A DNA stretch of 35,176 bases from UBA1049 sp964525815 (GCA_964525815.1 CAZGJQ010000010.1:1-35176); one strand, 5' to 3'. Positions 1 to 7,956 are shown, numbered from the stretch's first letter. The notes: generated by a model from the sequence alone, not told the origin. Numbers and translations are program-made.

Positions 1-120
1 CCGTTTTCCTACAAAAAATTCTCCGAGCGTTTTATAGAAAAGGAAGTAGCAGAGGAGCTTTACAGTAACACATTGAGGTTGTTAAGCTGGCTTGAGGGAT
101 TTCAGGACGGCTTGGGTTAA
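1..120 (+). CDS. C-terminal fragment of an unidentified protein
   Basis: Frame 1 is open from the window edge to a TAA at 118-120, giving 39 residues that end in SWLEGFQDGLG. The fragment is charged and probably helical. I do not recognise the family from so little sequence. The stop is followed within a few bases by a TATAAT-like box and the c-di-GMP riboswitch, so the next transcription unit starts separately. The reading frame could be fortuitous, because only 40 codons are visible. Confidence 0.45.
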   Translation, partial: PFSYKKFSERFIEKEVAEELYSNTLRLLSWLEGFQDGLG

Positions 121-131
121 AAAAATATAAT
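101..131 (+). promoter_or_regulatory. Possible sigma-A promoter of the Tad pilus operon
   Basis: A perfect TATAAT lies at 126-131. The best -35 candidate is TTCAGG at 101-106 with a long 19-base spacer, which is weak. A start near 138 would put the 5' end of the RNA exactly at the beginning of riboswitch helix P1 (about 140). That agreement is the main support. Confidence 0.45.
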
Positions 132-139
132 AACATAAC

Positions 140-239
140 AACTTCTCGATAATGGTAAACTTATTGAAAAATAAGGGCACAAAGCTATAGGGCCTAAGGA
201 CACGCAAGTGTTTATGGCAGCCTGGCCACCGAAGGAAGT
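140..239 (+). promoter_or_regulatory. c-di-GMP-I (GEMM-I) riboswitch aptamer
   Basis: The segment follows the GEMM-I plan base by base. GGTAAAC (154-160) is followed by a small hairpin TTATT-GAAA-AATAA (161-174) with the conserved GNRA tetraloop. Then come GGGCACAAAGC (175-185), GGCCTAAGG (191-199, the tetraloop-receptor side), a variable stem closed by a CGCAAG loop, TTATGGCAGCC (212-222) and a closing ACCG (228-231). ACTTC (141-145) can pair with GAAGT (235-239) to form P1. The family binds cyclic di-GMP and controls motility, pilus and surface genes. Here it sits directly upstream of the Tad pilus genes, with a terminator between them. Confidence 0.9.
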
Positions 240-325
240 GCGGAGTTGGAGCTTTGCAGCGATAATACTTCACGGTAAATCCGTGGACGGTTAGTGTTAT
301 CCGCAGCAAGAATATAGTTTCCGAT

Positions 326-373
326 GACCGTATTCCCCATTATCGAGGGAATACGGTCTTATTTTTTGTTTTT
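326..373 (+). terminator. Intrinsic terminator, expression platform of the c-di-GMP riboswitch
   Basis: Perfect 12-bp arms GACCGTATTCCC (326-337) and GGGAATACGGTC (347-358) are followed by a T-rich run to about 373. Standing between the aptamer and the first pilus gene at 436, it should decide whether RNA polymerase enters the operon. Between aptamer and terminator (240-325) there is further structure: CACGG/CCGTG arms (271-285), flanked by GATAATACT and AGTGTTATC that also pair. Whether c-di-GMP turns the operon on or off cannot be read with confidence. Confidence 0.88.
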
Positions 374-435
374 TATTACGCCTTTGGTATTTTATATGTA
401 TTATTTTTGGTGGAAATGAAGGGGATGGTCATAAA

Positions 436-1062
436 ATGTGGATTTTTATGATTCTGTGTGGCGGGGCAGCAGGAATATTGGGTATGCTGCTCAGCAAGAG
501 GCTCATTAAAGCAAGAAACGGCGAGGTGCCCGAAAAAGGGCTTATAACCGGCAGATATGCGCCTATATTCTGGGCGGCGTTGGGCTCGGCCGGGTTCGGA
601 CTGATACAGTTTTTGGAGAATGACAGCATACAGAGAGCGGAATATGCATCGGTGTTTATAATTTGTGTTTGCATAGCCGCTGTGGACTTTTCAATCAGAA
701 AGATACCTAACTCCCTGCTCTTATCACTTATCGGTACAAAAGCAATATTCCTTGCCTTGGAGTTCTCGGGAGAGGCATTGTCAACCGCTCTATGGGGATT
801 CGGAGCCGCCTGCGTAATCTTTATTCTTCCTTCGCTGTTCAAAATCAAGGTGGGCGCAGGAGACATAAAGCTCGCAGCCATAACAGGTCTTTATCTTGGG
901 ATGTACGGCTTTTTGCAGGCTATGATTATTATGGCGATAGCCGTTACCGCCTACGGTGTGTACCTGGTAATAAAACGCTCCGGAGGGTTTAGGACAAAAA
1001 CAGCGATGGGTCCCTATCTTGCATTGGGTATGATATGTACGCTGCTCTTCCCGTTGCTGTAA
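436..1062 (+). CDS. cpaA: Type IV prepilin peptidase (A24 family) of the Tad/Flp pilus
   Basis: A 208-residue polytopic membrane aspartic protease that would cleave the leader from the Flp pilin and the pseudopilins TadE/TadG at the cytoplasmic face. Two family motifs carry the catalytic aspartates: VDFSIRKIPN (D84) and GAGDIK (D143). The length fits short CpaA/TadV peptidases without the N-methyltransferase domain. The ATG at 436 follows GGGGATGG, a variant of a leader motif found before other genes of this locus. It is the first gene downstream of the c-di-GMP riboswitch and is likely co-transcribed with the genes through 9000. Confidence 0.92.
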   Translation: MWIFMILCGGAAGILGMLLSKRLIKARNGEVPEKGLITGRYAPIFWAALGSAGFGLIQFLENDSIQRAEYASVFIICVCIAAVDFSIRKIPNSLLLSLIGTKAIFLALEFSGEALSTALWGFGAACVIFILPSLFKIKVGAGDIKLAAITGLYLGMYGFLQAMIIMAIAVTAYGVYLVIKRSGGFRTKTAMGPYLALGMICTLLFPLL

Positions 1063-1132
1063 AAAATAATCGCAGAAGAGCTGCGTTTATATAAAGAATC
1101 AAAGAAAAATAAATTATTTGGAGGAAGAAAAA

Positions 1133-1315
1133 ATGAAAAACCTTATTAACTTTATGAGGGACGAAGACGGACAGGGTATGGTTGAGTACGGTCTTATTAT
1201 CGGGCTTATAGCAATAGTTGTCGTAGGCGCACTCGTATTGCTCGGACCGAAGATCAAGGATCTGTTCACCGGTGTAGGCGATGCTCTTGAGAGCACAGCC
1301 GAAGCAAGCGCATAA
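1133..1315 (+). CDS. flp: Flp/Fap-type pilin subunit
   Basis: A 60-residue major pilin candidate. It has a short basic leader, then EDG|QGMVEYGLIIG with cleavage predicted after G13, so that the conserved Glu (E18) is at mature position +5, followed by Tyr and a hydrophobic helix of about 20 residues. This is the Flp signature. The ATG at 1133 is chosen because GGAGGAA (1120-1126) stands at ideal distance; a TTG at 1118 in the same frame lies before that site. The gene lies between the prepilin peptidase and TadE. A GC-rich hairpin follows the stop and may raise the level of this short message. Confidence 0.93.
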   Translation: MKNLINFMRDEDGQGMVEYGLIIGLIAIVVVGALVLLGPKIKDLFTGVGDALESTAEASA

Positions 1316-1332
1316 GCATGTGGTCAGGGTAA

Positions 1333-1351
1333 GGGGGTGCCTTGCACCCCC
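1333..1351 (+). promoter_or_regulatory. GC-rich hairpin after the pilin gene, no U-tract
   Basis: GGGGGTGC (1333-1340) and GCACCCCC (1344-1351) form a perfect 8-bp stem with a 3-base loop. The bases after it (GCATATCC) contain no T-run, so it is a poor terminator. A stabilising or processing hairpin that protects the abundant pilin RNA 3' end, while letting some transcription reach tadE, is the likeliest role. Confidence 0.6.
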
Positions 1352-1400
1352 GCATATCCTATAAGCAGATCAAAAAGAAACGGAAAGGGTGGCAAAGTTG

Positions 1401-1805
1401 ATGAAATTTTTAAAGAACGAAGACGGACAGGCGGTTGTTGAATTTGCGATTATAGCACCGATTTTGCTGCTTATCCTCTGCGCCATAATTGATTTTGGGT
1501 GGATATTCTCGGCGCAGATAGCGACTAACAATTGTGCGAGAGAGGGCGCAAGGTTTGCGGCGACAAGCGCAGAGTACAGTGAAATATCTACAAAAACCGC
1601 CGAAAAAGTAAGCAGCGTAGCAAGTAATATAATAAAAAGCAATATTCAAACAGAGGTTCTGTACACAAACACGGGTAATCCGGGTTCCGGAGATGTAATA
1701 GTTAATGTAAGAAGCGAGGTAAAAACGCTGACAATCGTTGCAAACACGATATTCGGGGGTAAAACAATGAATTTATCCTCCAGCGTTACAATGAAGGTAG
1801 GTTGA
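1401..1805 (+). CDS. tadE: TadE-like pseudopilin
   Basis: A 134-residue minor pilin. MKFLKNEDGQAVVEFAII gives a prepilin site at EDG|QAVVEF with Glu at +5, followed by a hydrophobic helix and an extracytoplasmic domain of about 100 residues. This is the TadE arrangement (IDFGWIFSAQIATNNCAREGARFAA is typical). I start at the ATG at 1401, 11 bases after AAAGGG; a GTG at 1389 would leave no room for a ribosome site. The protein is expected to be cleaved by the peptidase at 436 and to prime or stabilise the pilus. It ends 14 bases before tadG. Confidence 0.88.
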   Translation: MKFLKNEDGQAVVEFAIIAPILLLILCAIIDFGWIFSAQIATNNCAREGARFAATSAEYSEISTKTAEKVSSVASNIIKSNIQTEVLYTNTGNPGSGDVIVNVRSEVKTLTIVANTIFGGKTMNLSSSVTMKVG

Positions 1806-1819
1806 GCGGAGGCGTTCAT

Positions 1820-2779
1820 ATGAAAAGGTTTTTTAAGGACGAAAAGGGCGCAAGCGCCATTATAATAGCCTTTGCAATGACTTTTATTTTAGCTGTCTCC
1901 GCATTGGTGATGGACATAGGCGCCGCTTATGTAGACGCCTCCTCCGCACAGAACGCTGCGGATGCAATCGCTTTATCGATTGGAAAGTATCTGCCTGTTG
2001 AGGAGAATGATGTTTCAAAAAAAGCAATTATAATAAACACCGCCAAGGAATATGCACTTAAAAACAAGGTGGACGGCTTTGACTCGGACAATTTAACCTT
2101 CGGAGATTTATCGGATGGCAAGTACAAATCTGTAAGCGTAACCGTAACACGGGTCAGTATTACAAGGCTTGCGGGAATTATCGGCGTTGATAATATCGAG
2201 ATTAATAAGTCGGCAAGCGTTTCCGCCGTTCCCGCAGGCACAATAAGAGGAGCCGTGCCGATGGGAATCAGCGAGGAAGCTTATGATACCGCAATGGAGA
2301 CCGGACAGTATGAGCATGTAAAGCTCAAGGTCGGAGGCGGCGGGGGTGAAAACGGCTTCTTTGGCTTCTTAGTGCTGGACGATTCCAACGGAAACGCTAA
2401 TGTACTGGAGCAGTGGTTTAAGTTTGGATATCCCGGTACAAACAGCTTAGGGGATACACTTAGGGTAGCTACCGGTAATATGACCAGTGTTGCAAGAAAT
2501 GGTGTTGATTACAGGCTTTCGCAGTGCAATCATTATGCGGGGCAGGGAGGATGCACCCCGGAGCATTATGATAATGACTGTTCTAAGGTGATTTATGTTT
2601 TAATTTACCGCATGGTAGACAGCAAGAATGTCGAGGTTACCGGGTTTGCCGCCTTTTTACTGGAGGAATCTGTAACCGACGACGAAATACTCGGTACATT
2701 CTTATTCAAGAACACCGCATATTCGGATTTGGTAGCGGAAAAGGACTATGGAGTATATACTTACAGACTCACGGGATAG
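1820..2779 (+). CDS. tadG: TadG-like pilus assembly protein
   Basis: A 319-residue protein. The N-terminus MKRFFKDEKGASAIIIAFAM is pilin-like (K-G|ASAI), with a hydrophobic helix and then the AAYVDASSAQNAADAIALSIG stretch characteristic of the TadG/TadE-like N-terminal domain. The C-terminal two thirds (from about residue 150) is an extracytoplasmic domain with three cysteines around residues 235-255 (QCNHYAGQGGC and NDCS), so a disulfide or metal site is possible. The ATG at 1820 follows GGAGG (1808-1812). It is co-translated with tadE and cpaB. Confidence 0.85.
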   Translation: MKRFFKDEKGASAIIIAFAMTFILAVSALVMDIGAAYVDASSAQNAADAIALSIGKYLPVEENDVSKKAIIINTAKEYALKNKVDGFDSDNLTFGDLSDGKYKSVSVTVTRVSITRLAGIIGVDNIEINKSASVSAVPAGTIRGAVPMGISEEAYDTAMETGQYEHVKLKVGGGGGENGFFGFLVLDDSNGNANVLEQWFKFGYPGTNSLGDTLRVATGNMTSVARNGVDYRLSQCNHYAGQGGCTPEHYDNDCSKVIYVLIYRMVDSKNVEVTGFAAFLLEESVTDDEILGTFLFKNTAYSDLVAEKDYGVYTYRLTG

Positions 2780-2791
2780 GTACAATACGAT

Positions 2792-3478
2792 ATGAAAAAA
2801 ATTTATTTGATAGCCACAATCATTGCATTGATAACAGGGTTAGCAGTGTTTATGTTCGCCAGCCGCTTGCAGGAGAAGGCCGACCGGTCAACACATGAGG
2901 ATATGGTGGAGGTTGTGGTGGCGGCTGCGGATATTCCGCAGAACAGCACAATAACAGAGGACATGCTGACCTTGGCGTATTATCCTATAAATACCGTGCC
3001 TCAGTCTGTGGTAACCAACCCCGCCTCGGTTGTCGGCAAGCTTGCGAGGTTTCCGTTAAGCAAGGGTGAGCAGTTTTTGCTGAGCAAGGTTATGGTAATA
3101 GGGGACGAGGAGAACGAGGAGCTGGCGGAGAGGATTAAGAGCGGACACCGTGCGTTTACAATAACCGTGGATAACACAAACGGGATTGCAGGGCACTTGA
3201 GAGTGGGAGACAGAATTGATATTATCATTACCCGTCAGGAAGAGGACGAGTCGATAACAGCCTATTGTTTGCAGAATATTTCGGTAATAGCCATTGGTAA
3301 TTCAGTACCTAACCAAAAACCGAACAATCCCGTACTGGAATACGGTAGCATTACCCTTGAGGTTACGGCGGAGGACTGCCTTTTGCTCCAAAGCAATATC
3401 ATGAACGGTTTAATGCGTATAGTTCTAAGAGGGTTCGGGGACGAGGAGATAATGACGGCAGCGGTAATATCAGAATAG
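2792..3478 (+). CDS. cpaB: CpaB/RcpC-like Flp pilus assembly protein
   Basis: A 228-residue protein with one N-terminal membrane segment (residues 4-24). A SAF-like domain follows from VEVVVAAADIPQNSTITEDML (about 40-105), then a second beta-rich region (HLRVGDRIDIII) typical of CpaB/RcpC. In diderms this protein works with the secretin. Here no secretin gene is present, which fits a monoderm, and the SAF domain may contact cell-wall glycans (inference). The gap after tadG is 12 bases, and the ribosome site is weak, so coupling is likely. Confidence 0.88.
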   Translation: MKKIYLIATIIALITGLAVFMFASRLQEKADRSTHEDMVEVVVAAADIPQNSTITEDMLTLAYYPINTVPQSVVTNPASVVGKLARFPLSKGEQFLLSKVMVIGDEENEELAERIKSGHRAFTITVDNTNGIAGHLRVGDRIDIIITRQEEDESITAYCLQNISVIAIGNSVPNQKPNNPVLEYGSITLEVTAEDCLLLQSNIMNGLMRIVLRGFGDEEIMTAAVISE

Positions 3479-3496
3479 AATGCGCTTTATCCCGCC

Positions 3497-3519
3497 CACT
3501 ACCAAAAGGAATGGTCATA
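3497..3519 (+). repeat. Conserved gene-leader motif, copy before cpaE
   Basis: CACTACC followed by AAAAGGAATGGTCATA stands directly before the cpaE start codon at 3524. Nearly the same 23 bases precede tadC (6952-6974). The core AAAGGAATGG also precedes the DUF192 gene (7940-7949) and the subtilisin gene (about 21105-21114), and a variant GGGGATGGTCATAAA precedes the prepilin peptidase gene (421-435). It includes the Shine-Dalgarno AAAGGA. Confidence 0.6.
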
Positions 3520-3523
3520 GATA

Positions 3524-4642
3524 ATGGAAAAGCTGAAGGTTGTTATCGTATCGAATGATATAGACGCAAAGATTAACCTAAAAAACCTGATCGACGACGA
3601 GGGCATAGCTATCTCGGGTTTTTTGGAATACGACAATATGATCGGACTCAAAATTTTAGGATACAGTCCCGATGTGGTCGTATTGATAAATGATGTCGGA
3701 GAAGGAAAAATATTCGAAATAGCCGGGCAGGTCTATTCACAGCTTCAGGGAACAAGCGTAGTAATGCTCTCGGACGAAATAAACCTTCAACTGCTGAACA
3801 AGGCTATGCAGCATGGAATCAGACAGGTTCTGCCTCTTGAAATCACCAAGCAGGAGCTCAAGGAGGCGCTTTACAAGTCCCATTCCCTCGAAAAAAAGCG
3901 GGTGTCTGAAAATAAGGCGGTAAAGAGCTCAAGGTCAAAGGTTATATGCTTTTTTGGCGGGAAGGGCGGCACAGGCAAGACAACCGTAGCTGTTAACACC
4001 GCTGTGCAGCTTGCGCTAAGAGGAAAAAAGACAATTATAATAGACGCCGATTTACAGTTCGGTGATGTTACCGTTTTATTGGATCTTGACCCAAAGGATA
4101 CTATTTACGAGCTGTCAAGGGAAAAAGGGGAGATGGGCATCGATGTGGTTAAGAGCATGCTGTCTCTTCACAGCAGCGGACTTGAGGTTCTTGCGGCACC
4201 CAAGAGTCCGGAGCTTAGTGAATATATAACAGAGGAAACAATTGAGATTATTATAAGCACTATGCGTCCCTATTACGAGTATATAATCATTGATTTACCT
4301 CCCGGCTTTAACGATACTACCATTGCGGTTATTGAAAACAGCGACATTGTAAACCTTGTCGCAAGCGTTGATATAGTTTCGCTCAGGAACGCAAAGATTT
4401 GCTTTGGTATACTCGAGGCACTGCGGCAAAAGGATAAGGTCTCCCTGATACTGAACAAATCCTCGGACGGCATAATCGCAAAAAAGGATTTTGAGACCAT
4501 TTTAAATTTGGAAGCAAGGATTTGCTTGCCGGACGATACAAAGACGGTACTGTCCAGCCTAAACAAGGGTATACCGTTCGTAGTGGGTATTCCAAAGGCT
4601 ACCGTTTCAAAAATGATTCAGCTTTATACGGCAGAGCTATAA
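3524..4642 (+). CDS. cpaE: CpaE/TadZ-like pilus localisation ATPase
   Basis: A 372-residue protein. Residues 1-120 form a receiver-like domain (VVIVSNDIDAKINLKNLID, then SPDVVVLIN). The expected phospho-acceptor Asp is replaced by a hydrophobic residue, so it is an atypical, probably non-phosphorylated receiver, as in TadZ. Residues 140-372 are a MinD/ParA-type ATPase with a deviant Walker A KGGTGKT (147-153) and IIIDADLQFGDV. TadZ/CpaE proteins place the Tad machine in the cell. The ATG at 3524 follows the conserved leader motif; cpaF begins 12 bases after the stop. Confidence 0.9.
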   Translation: MEKLKVVIVSNDIDAKINLKNLIDDEGIAISGFLEYDNMIGLKILGYSPDVVVLINDVGEGKIFEIAGQVYSQLQGTSVVMLSDEINLQLLNKAMQHGIRQVLPLEITKQELKEALYKSHSLEKKRVSENKAVKSSRSKVICFFGGKGGTGKTTVAVNTAVQLALRGKKTIIIDADLQFGDVTVLLDLDPKDTIYELSREKGEMGIDVVKSMLSLHSSGLEVLAAPKSPELSEYITEETIEIIISTMRPYYEYIIIDLPPGFNDTTIAVIENSDIVNLVASVDIVSLRNAKICFGILEALRQKDKVSLILNKSSDGIIAKKDFETILNLEARICLPDDTKTVLSSLNKGIPFVVGIPKATVSKMIQLYTAEL

Positions 4643-4654
4643 CGGTGAAAAGAA

Positions 4655-5974
4655 ATGGGATTACTCGACAGAATTGAAAAAAACAAGGTCATTGACGGCG
4701 AAACCGTTAAGGAAAAGACACCCGTTGTCGATGAGTTCTTTGAAATAAAAAACACGATACACAGCCGTGTCATCAGCGAAATCAACAAGCAGAAGCAGGC
4801 GGATGTTGAGGAAGCGCTTGTAAGGAAGCTTATTTCTCAATCGACGGAAGAGGAAGGCGGACATATAGGCAAAACCGAGCGCCTTAAGATAATAGAGGAT
4901 GTTTTTAATGACATAATGGGTTACGGTCCCATTGAGGATTTGCTGAAGGACTCGGATGTGTCCGAGATAATGGTAAACGGACCTGATAAGGTGTTTATAG
5001 AAAAAAAGGGTAAGGTGTTCCTGTCCTCGCTCAGGTTCAGAAACAACGAGCATTTACTTAATGTTATTGACAAAATCGTGTCTCAGATAGGCAGGCATAT
5101 TGACGAAGCCAGTCCCATGGTGGACGCAAGGCTTAAGGACGGCTCCCGTGTAAACGCTATAATACCGCCTATTTCGCTGGTGGGTCCGGTATTGACCATC
5201 AGAAAATTCTCAAAGATACCAATAACATACAATCAGCTTGTGGAATGGGGCTCGGCAACCCCGAAAATGATGTCCTTTTTGGAGGCCTGTGTCAAGGGAA
5301 AGCTCAATGTTATTGTTGCCGGAGGCACCGGCAGCGGTAAGACCACACTTCTAAACGTGCTTTCCTCCTTTATACCTACCGACGAGCGTATCGTAACAAT
5401 TGAGGACGCTGCGGAGCTGCAGCTCTTTCAGGAGCATTTGATAACGCTTGAGAGCAGACCGGCAAACCTGGAGGGCAGCGGTCAGATAAGTATTCGTGAT
5501 CTGGTTAAGAACGCACTCAGAATGAGACCGGACAGGATTATAGTCGGTGAGGTTCGATCGGGAGAGGCGCTGGATATGCTTCAGGCAATGAATACGGGGC
5601 ATGACGGCTCGCTTACCACCACCCATGCAAACAGTCCCCGGGATACTGTTTCAAGACTTGAGACAATGGTAATGATGGCGGGAATGGAGCTTCCGCTCAA
5701 AGCGATAAGAGAGCAGATTTGCTCGGCTGTGGATTTGATTGTACAGCAGGCAAGACTGCAGGACGGAAGCAGAAAGATAACCAAAATCACCGAGGTGCTT
5801 GGTATGGAGGGGGAGGTAGTAAGCATGCAGGATATCTATGTTTACGAAACCAAGGGAGAACGGGATAATGTCGGAAGATTTAAGGGAGAGTTCCGGGCTA
5901 CCGGCTTAAAGCCTAAGTGTATCGATAAAATCATCGGAAACGGGGTATCAATCAGCAATGAATGGTTTCGCTGA
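4655..5974 (+). CDS. cpaF: CpaF/TadA secretion ATPase
   Basis: A 439-residue hexameric type II/IV secretion ATPase that drives pilus assembly at the inner face of the membrane. Visible motifs, in order: the N-terminal domain with GYGPIEDLLKD (89-99), Walker A GGTGSGKT (223-230), Asp box TIEDAAEL (248-255), Walker B region DRIIVGEVR (293-301) and His box GHDGSLTTTHANS (315-327). The length matches the family. Its last 17 bases overlap the tadB start, a sign of translational coupling with its membrane partner. Confidence 0.95.
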   Translation: MGLLDRIEKNKVIDGETVKEKTPVVDEFFEIKNTIHSRVISEINKQKQADVEEALVRKLISQSTEEEGGHIGKTERLKIIEDVFNDIMGYGPIEDLLKDSDVSEIMVNGPDKVFIEKKGKVFLSSLRFRNNEHLLNVIDKIVSQIGRHIDEASPMVDARLKDGSRVNAIIPPISLVGPVLTIRKFSKIPITYNQLVEWGSATPKMMSFLEACVKGKLNVIVAGGTGSGKTTLLNVLSSFIPTDERIVTIEDAAELQLFQEHLITLESRPANLEGSGQISIRDLVKNALRMRPDRIIVGEVRSGEALDMLQAMNTGHDGSLTTTHANSPRDTVSRLETMVMMAGMELPLKAIREQICSAVDLIVQQARLQDGSRKITKITEVLGMEGEVVSMQDIYVYETKGERDNVGRFKGEFRATGLKPKCIDKIIGNGVSISNEWFR

Positions 5975-6917
5975 TACCGCTTACATAATACTGATAAGCA
6001 TTTTGTTTGTTACTCTTGCTTTTATGCTTACTATAGCGTTTGCGCAGAGCATTCTCAAGGACAGAATAATGCTGCAAAAGCGGATGGAAAAGTTTTTTTC
6101 AACAGACGAGGGAAAGAAGGAATACCAGCCCAAGGCAAAAAAATCAAGGAAGGAAGCAAAGCGCAAGATTAAGCTGAGCCAGACCTTGGCGACCGATCTT
6201 CAGACGGCGGGAATCCTGATGAGGGTAGAGGAGTTTGTCACGATATGGCTTGTTGTAAGCTTTGTTCCGTCCGGTATTATCGCTCTGCTGTCCGGGAGCG
6301 CACCCCTTGCCGTGATATTTGCCGTAATCGGAATAATTATTCCTCCCATGTATATAAACAAGCAGAAAAAAAAGAGGGTTGAGGCTTTTGAGAGCCAGCT
6401 CGGGGATGCTCTTGTTATATTGTGTAATTGCTTGCGTTCCGGGCTGACGCTCGGACAGGCATTCGATAATATCAGCACCGAAATGAGCGAGCCTATATCC
6501 AAGGAGTTTTTGAGAGTATGCACAGAGATGAAGTACGGAACCTCGCTTGAAAAAGCGCTTAACTCCATGGTGGACAGAATAGGGAGCTATGACCTTATGA
6601 TGGCGGTTTCCGCAATAAACATCCAAAGACAGGTGGGGGGAAACCTTTCGGAGATATTGCAGAACATATCCGAAACAATCAAATCCAGAATCAAGCTTAA
6701 AGGAGAAATAAAGGTGCTTACAGCGACGGGCAGAGCGTCCGGATTTGTAATCGGATTTTTGCCCATAGGGCTGGGACTTATAATATTTATGCTTAATCCG
6801 GATTATATGATTTCATTTATACAAAACAATGTCGGACGCATACTTTTAGCTGTTGGAGCTGTTATGGAGCTGATTGGTTTTTTGATGGTGAAAAAGATAA
6901 TAACCATTAAGTATTGA
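5958..6917 (+). CDS. tadB: TadB-like inner-membrane platform protein
   Basis: A 319-residue GspF-family membrane protein. It has N-terminal and central hydrophobic segments, a cytoplasmic GspF/T2SSF domain (about residues 145-270, including ALVILCNCLRSGLTLGQAF), and two C-terminal membrane segments ending in MVKKIITIKY. It should partner with TadC to couple CpaF motion to pilin export. It starts inside the end of cpaF. An alternative ATG four bases downstream is in another frame, so 5958 stands. Confidence 0.9.
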   Translation: MNGFADTAYIILISILFVTLAFMLTIAFAQSILKDRIMLQKRMEKFFSTDEGKKEYQPKAKKSRKEAKRKIKLSQTLATDLQTAGILMRVEEFVTIWLVVSFVPSGIIALLSGSAPLAVIFAVIGIIIPPMYINKQKKKRVEAFESQLGDALVILCNCLRSGLTLGQAFDNISTEMSEPISKEFLRVCTEMKYGTSLEKALNSMVDRIGSYDLMMAVSAINIQRQVGGNLSEILQNISETIKSRIKLKGEIKVLTATGRASGFVIGFLPIGLGLIIFMLNPDYMISFIQNNVGRILLAVGAVMELIGFLMVKKIITIKY

Positions 6918-6951
6918 GGAGCTAATTCTAAAGGGTAAATCCTTAAAGCTT

Positions 6952-6974
6952 CACTACCGAAAGGAATGGTCATA
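6952..6974 (+). repeat. Conserved gene-leader motif, copy before tadC
   Basis: CACTACC followed by GAAAGGAATGGTCATA, differing from the copy before cpaE (3497-3519) at one base. The tadC start codon is at 6979. Such identity across about 23 bases of otherwise unconstrained intergenic DNA suggests a function in translation or RNA processing. Confidence 0.6.
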
Positions 6975-6978
6975 AAAA

Positions 6979-7896
6979 ATGGAGCTGCTTGTAATATCGG
7001 TTTCGGCGCTTGCTTTTTGTGTTTTTTCTATTCTGCTGTCCCCGATAGGAAAGCGAATAGATATAAAAAATAAACGGCTGAACCTTGTTGTCCACAAGAA
7101 AAAAGAGATATTTAACGAGCTGGATTTATCCATATACAAAAGGTTTTTTGCCCCGCAGATAAAGAATATAACCGAGTTTCTTTCCAAAAGAATAAAGACA
7201 AAGAACAAAAAGCAAAATAGCTCCACGCTGGAAAAGGATTTACGGTATGCGGGAATTATGCTCTCCGCAGACGAATATTCGTTTATAAAAAACGTCGTAA
7301 CCGCGCCTATTCTGCTAATCGCCTTTTTCACGGCTCTCGCTCTGAGCATAGACCCCGCCGTAAAAATGCTCATAATAATTTGCGGAGCTATGCTCTGGAT
7401 TCTGGCTCCCCGCTATTATTTGTCCGCAAGGGTGAAGAAGAGGCAAACCGACATTAAGTATCAGCTTCCCGAGGTGCTGGATTTGTTATGCGTGAGCATA
7501 GAGGCAGGATTGGGCTTTGATGCCGCACTCCTGAAGATATCCGAGAAGATGGACGGTCCTCTGATTGATGAAATGCTACTTCTGTATCGCGAGATACAAA
7601 TGGGCAAGCCGAGAAGAGAAGCGCTAAAGACCTTCGGCGAGTGCAGCAGTGTTCCTGAGGTAAGGAGCTTTGCTTCTGCGGTGGTTCAGGCGGACAAGCT
7701 CGGACTCCCGATAAAAAATATGCTTAAGATACAAGCGGAGCAGCTCAGAACCGCAAGAAGACATGCGGCTCAGGAAAAGGGAATGAAGTCACCTATAAAA
7801 ATGATGCTACCCATGGTTGCCTTTATATTTCCTGTAATTTTTATAATACTTTTAGGTCCCATTATTATACAGCTTATCGACCAGTTTAAGGGTTAA
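6979..7896 (+). CDS. tadC: TadC-like inner-membrane platform protein
   Basis: A 305-residue GspF-family protein, paralogous to TadB. It has an N-terminal membrane segment, a soluble stretch, paired membrane helices around residues 105-155, the conserved YQLPEVLDLLCVSIEAGLGFDAAL region, and C-terminal hydrophobic segments ending in LGPIIIQLIDQFKG. It follows tadB after 61 bases, with its own leader motif and AAAGGA ribosome site. It completes the canonical Tad set; no TadD, secretin or rhomboid protease gene is seen here. Confidence 0.9.
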   Translation: MELLVISVSALAFCVFSILLSPIGKRIDIKNKRLNLVVHKKKEIFNELDLSIYKRFFAPQIKNITEFLSKRIKTKNKKQNSSTLEKDLRYAGIMLSADEYSFIKNVVTAPILLIAFFTALALSIDPAVKMLIIICGAMLWILAPRYYLSARVKKRQTDIKYQLPEVLDLLCVSIEAGLGFDAALLKISEKMDGPLIDEMLLLYREIQMGKPRREALKTFGECSSVPEVRSFASAVVQADKLGLPIKNMLKIQAEQLRTARRHAAQEKGMKSPIKMMLPMVAFIFPVIFIILLGPIIIQLIDQFKG

Positions 7897-7956
7897 GGGT
7901 AAAGTAGGATAGCAACAGCACAGCTCTCGCTCGCTGCTGAAAGGAATGGTAAGGTT

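Noticed and set aside
429..881. A 150-codon minus-strand frame opposite the prepilin peptidase
   Set aside because: It is a shadow of a gene with both catalytic aspartate motifs and has no ribosome site.
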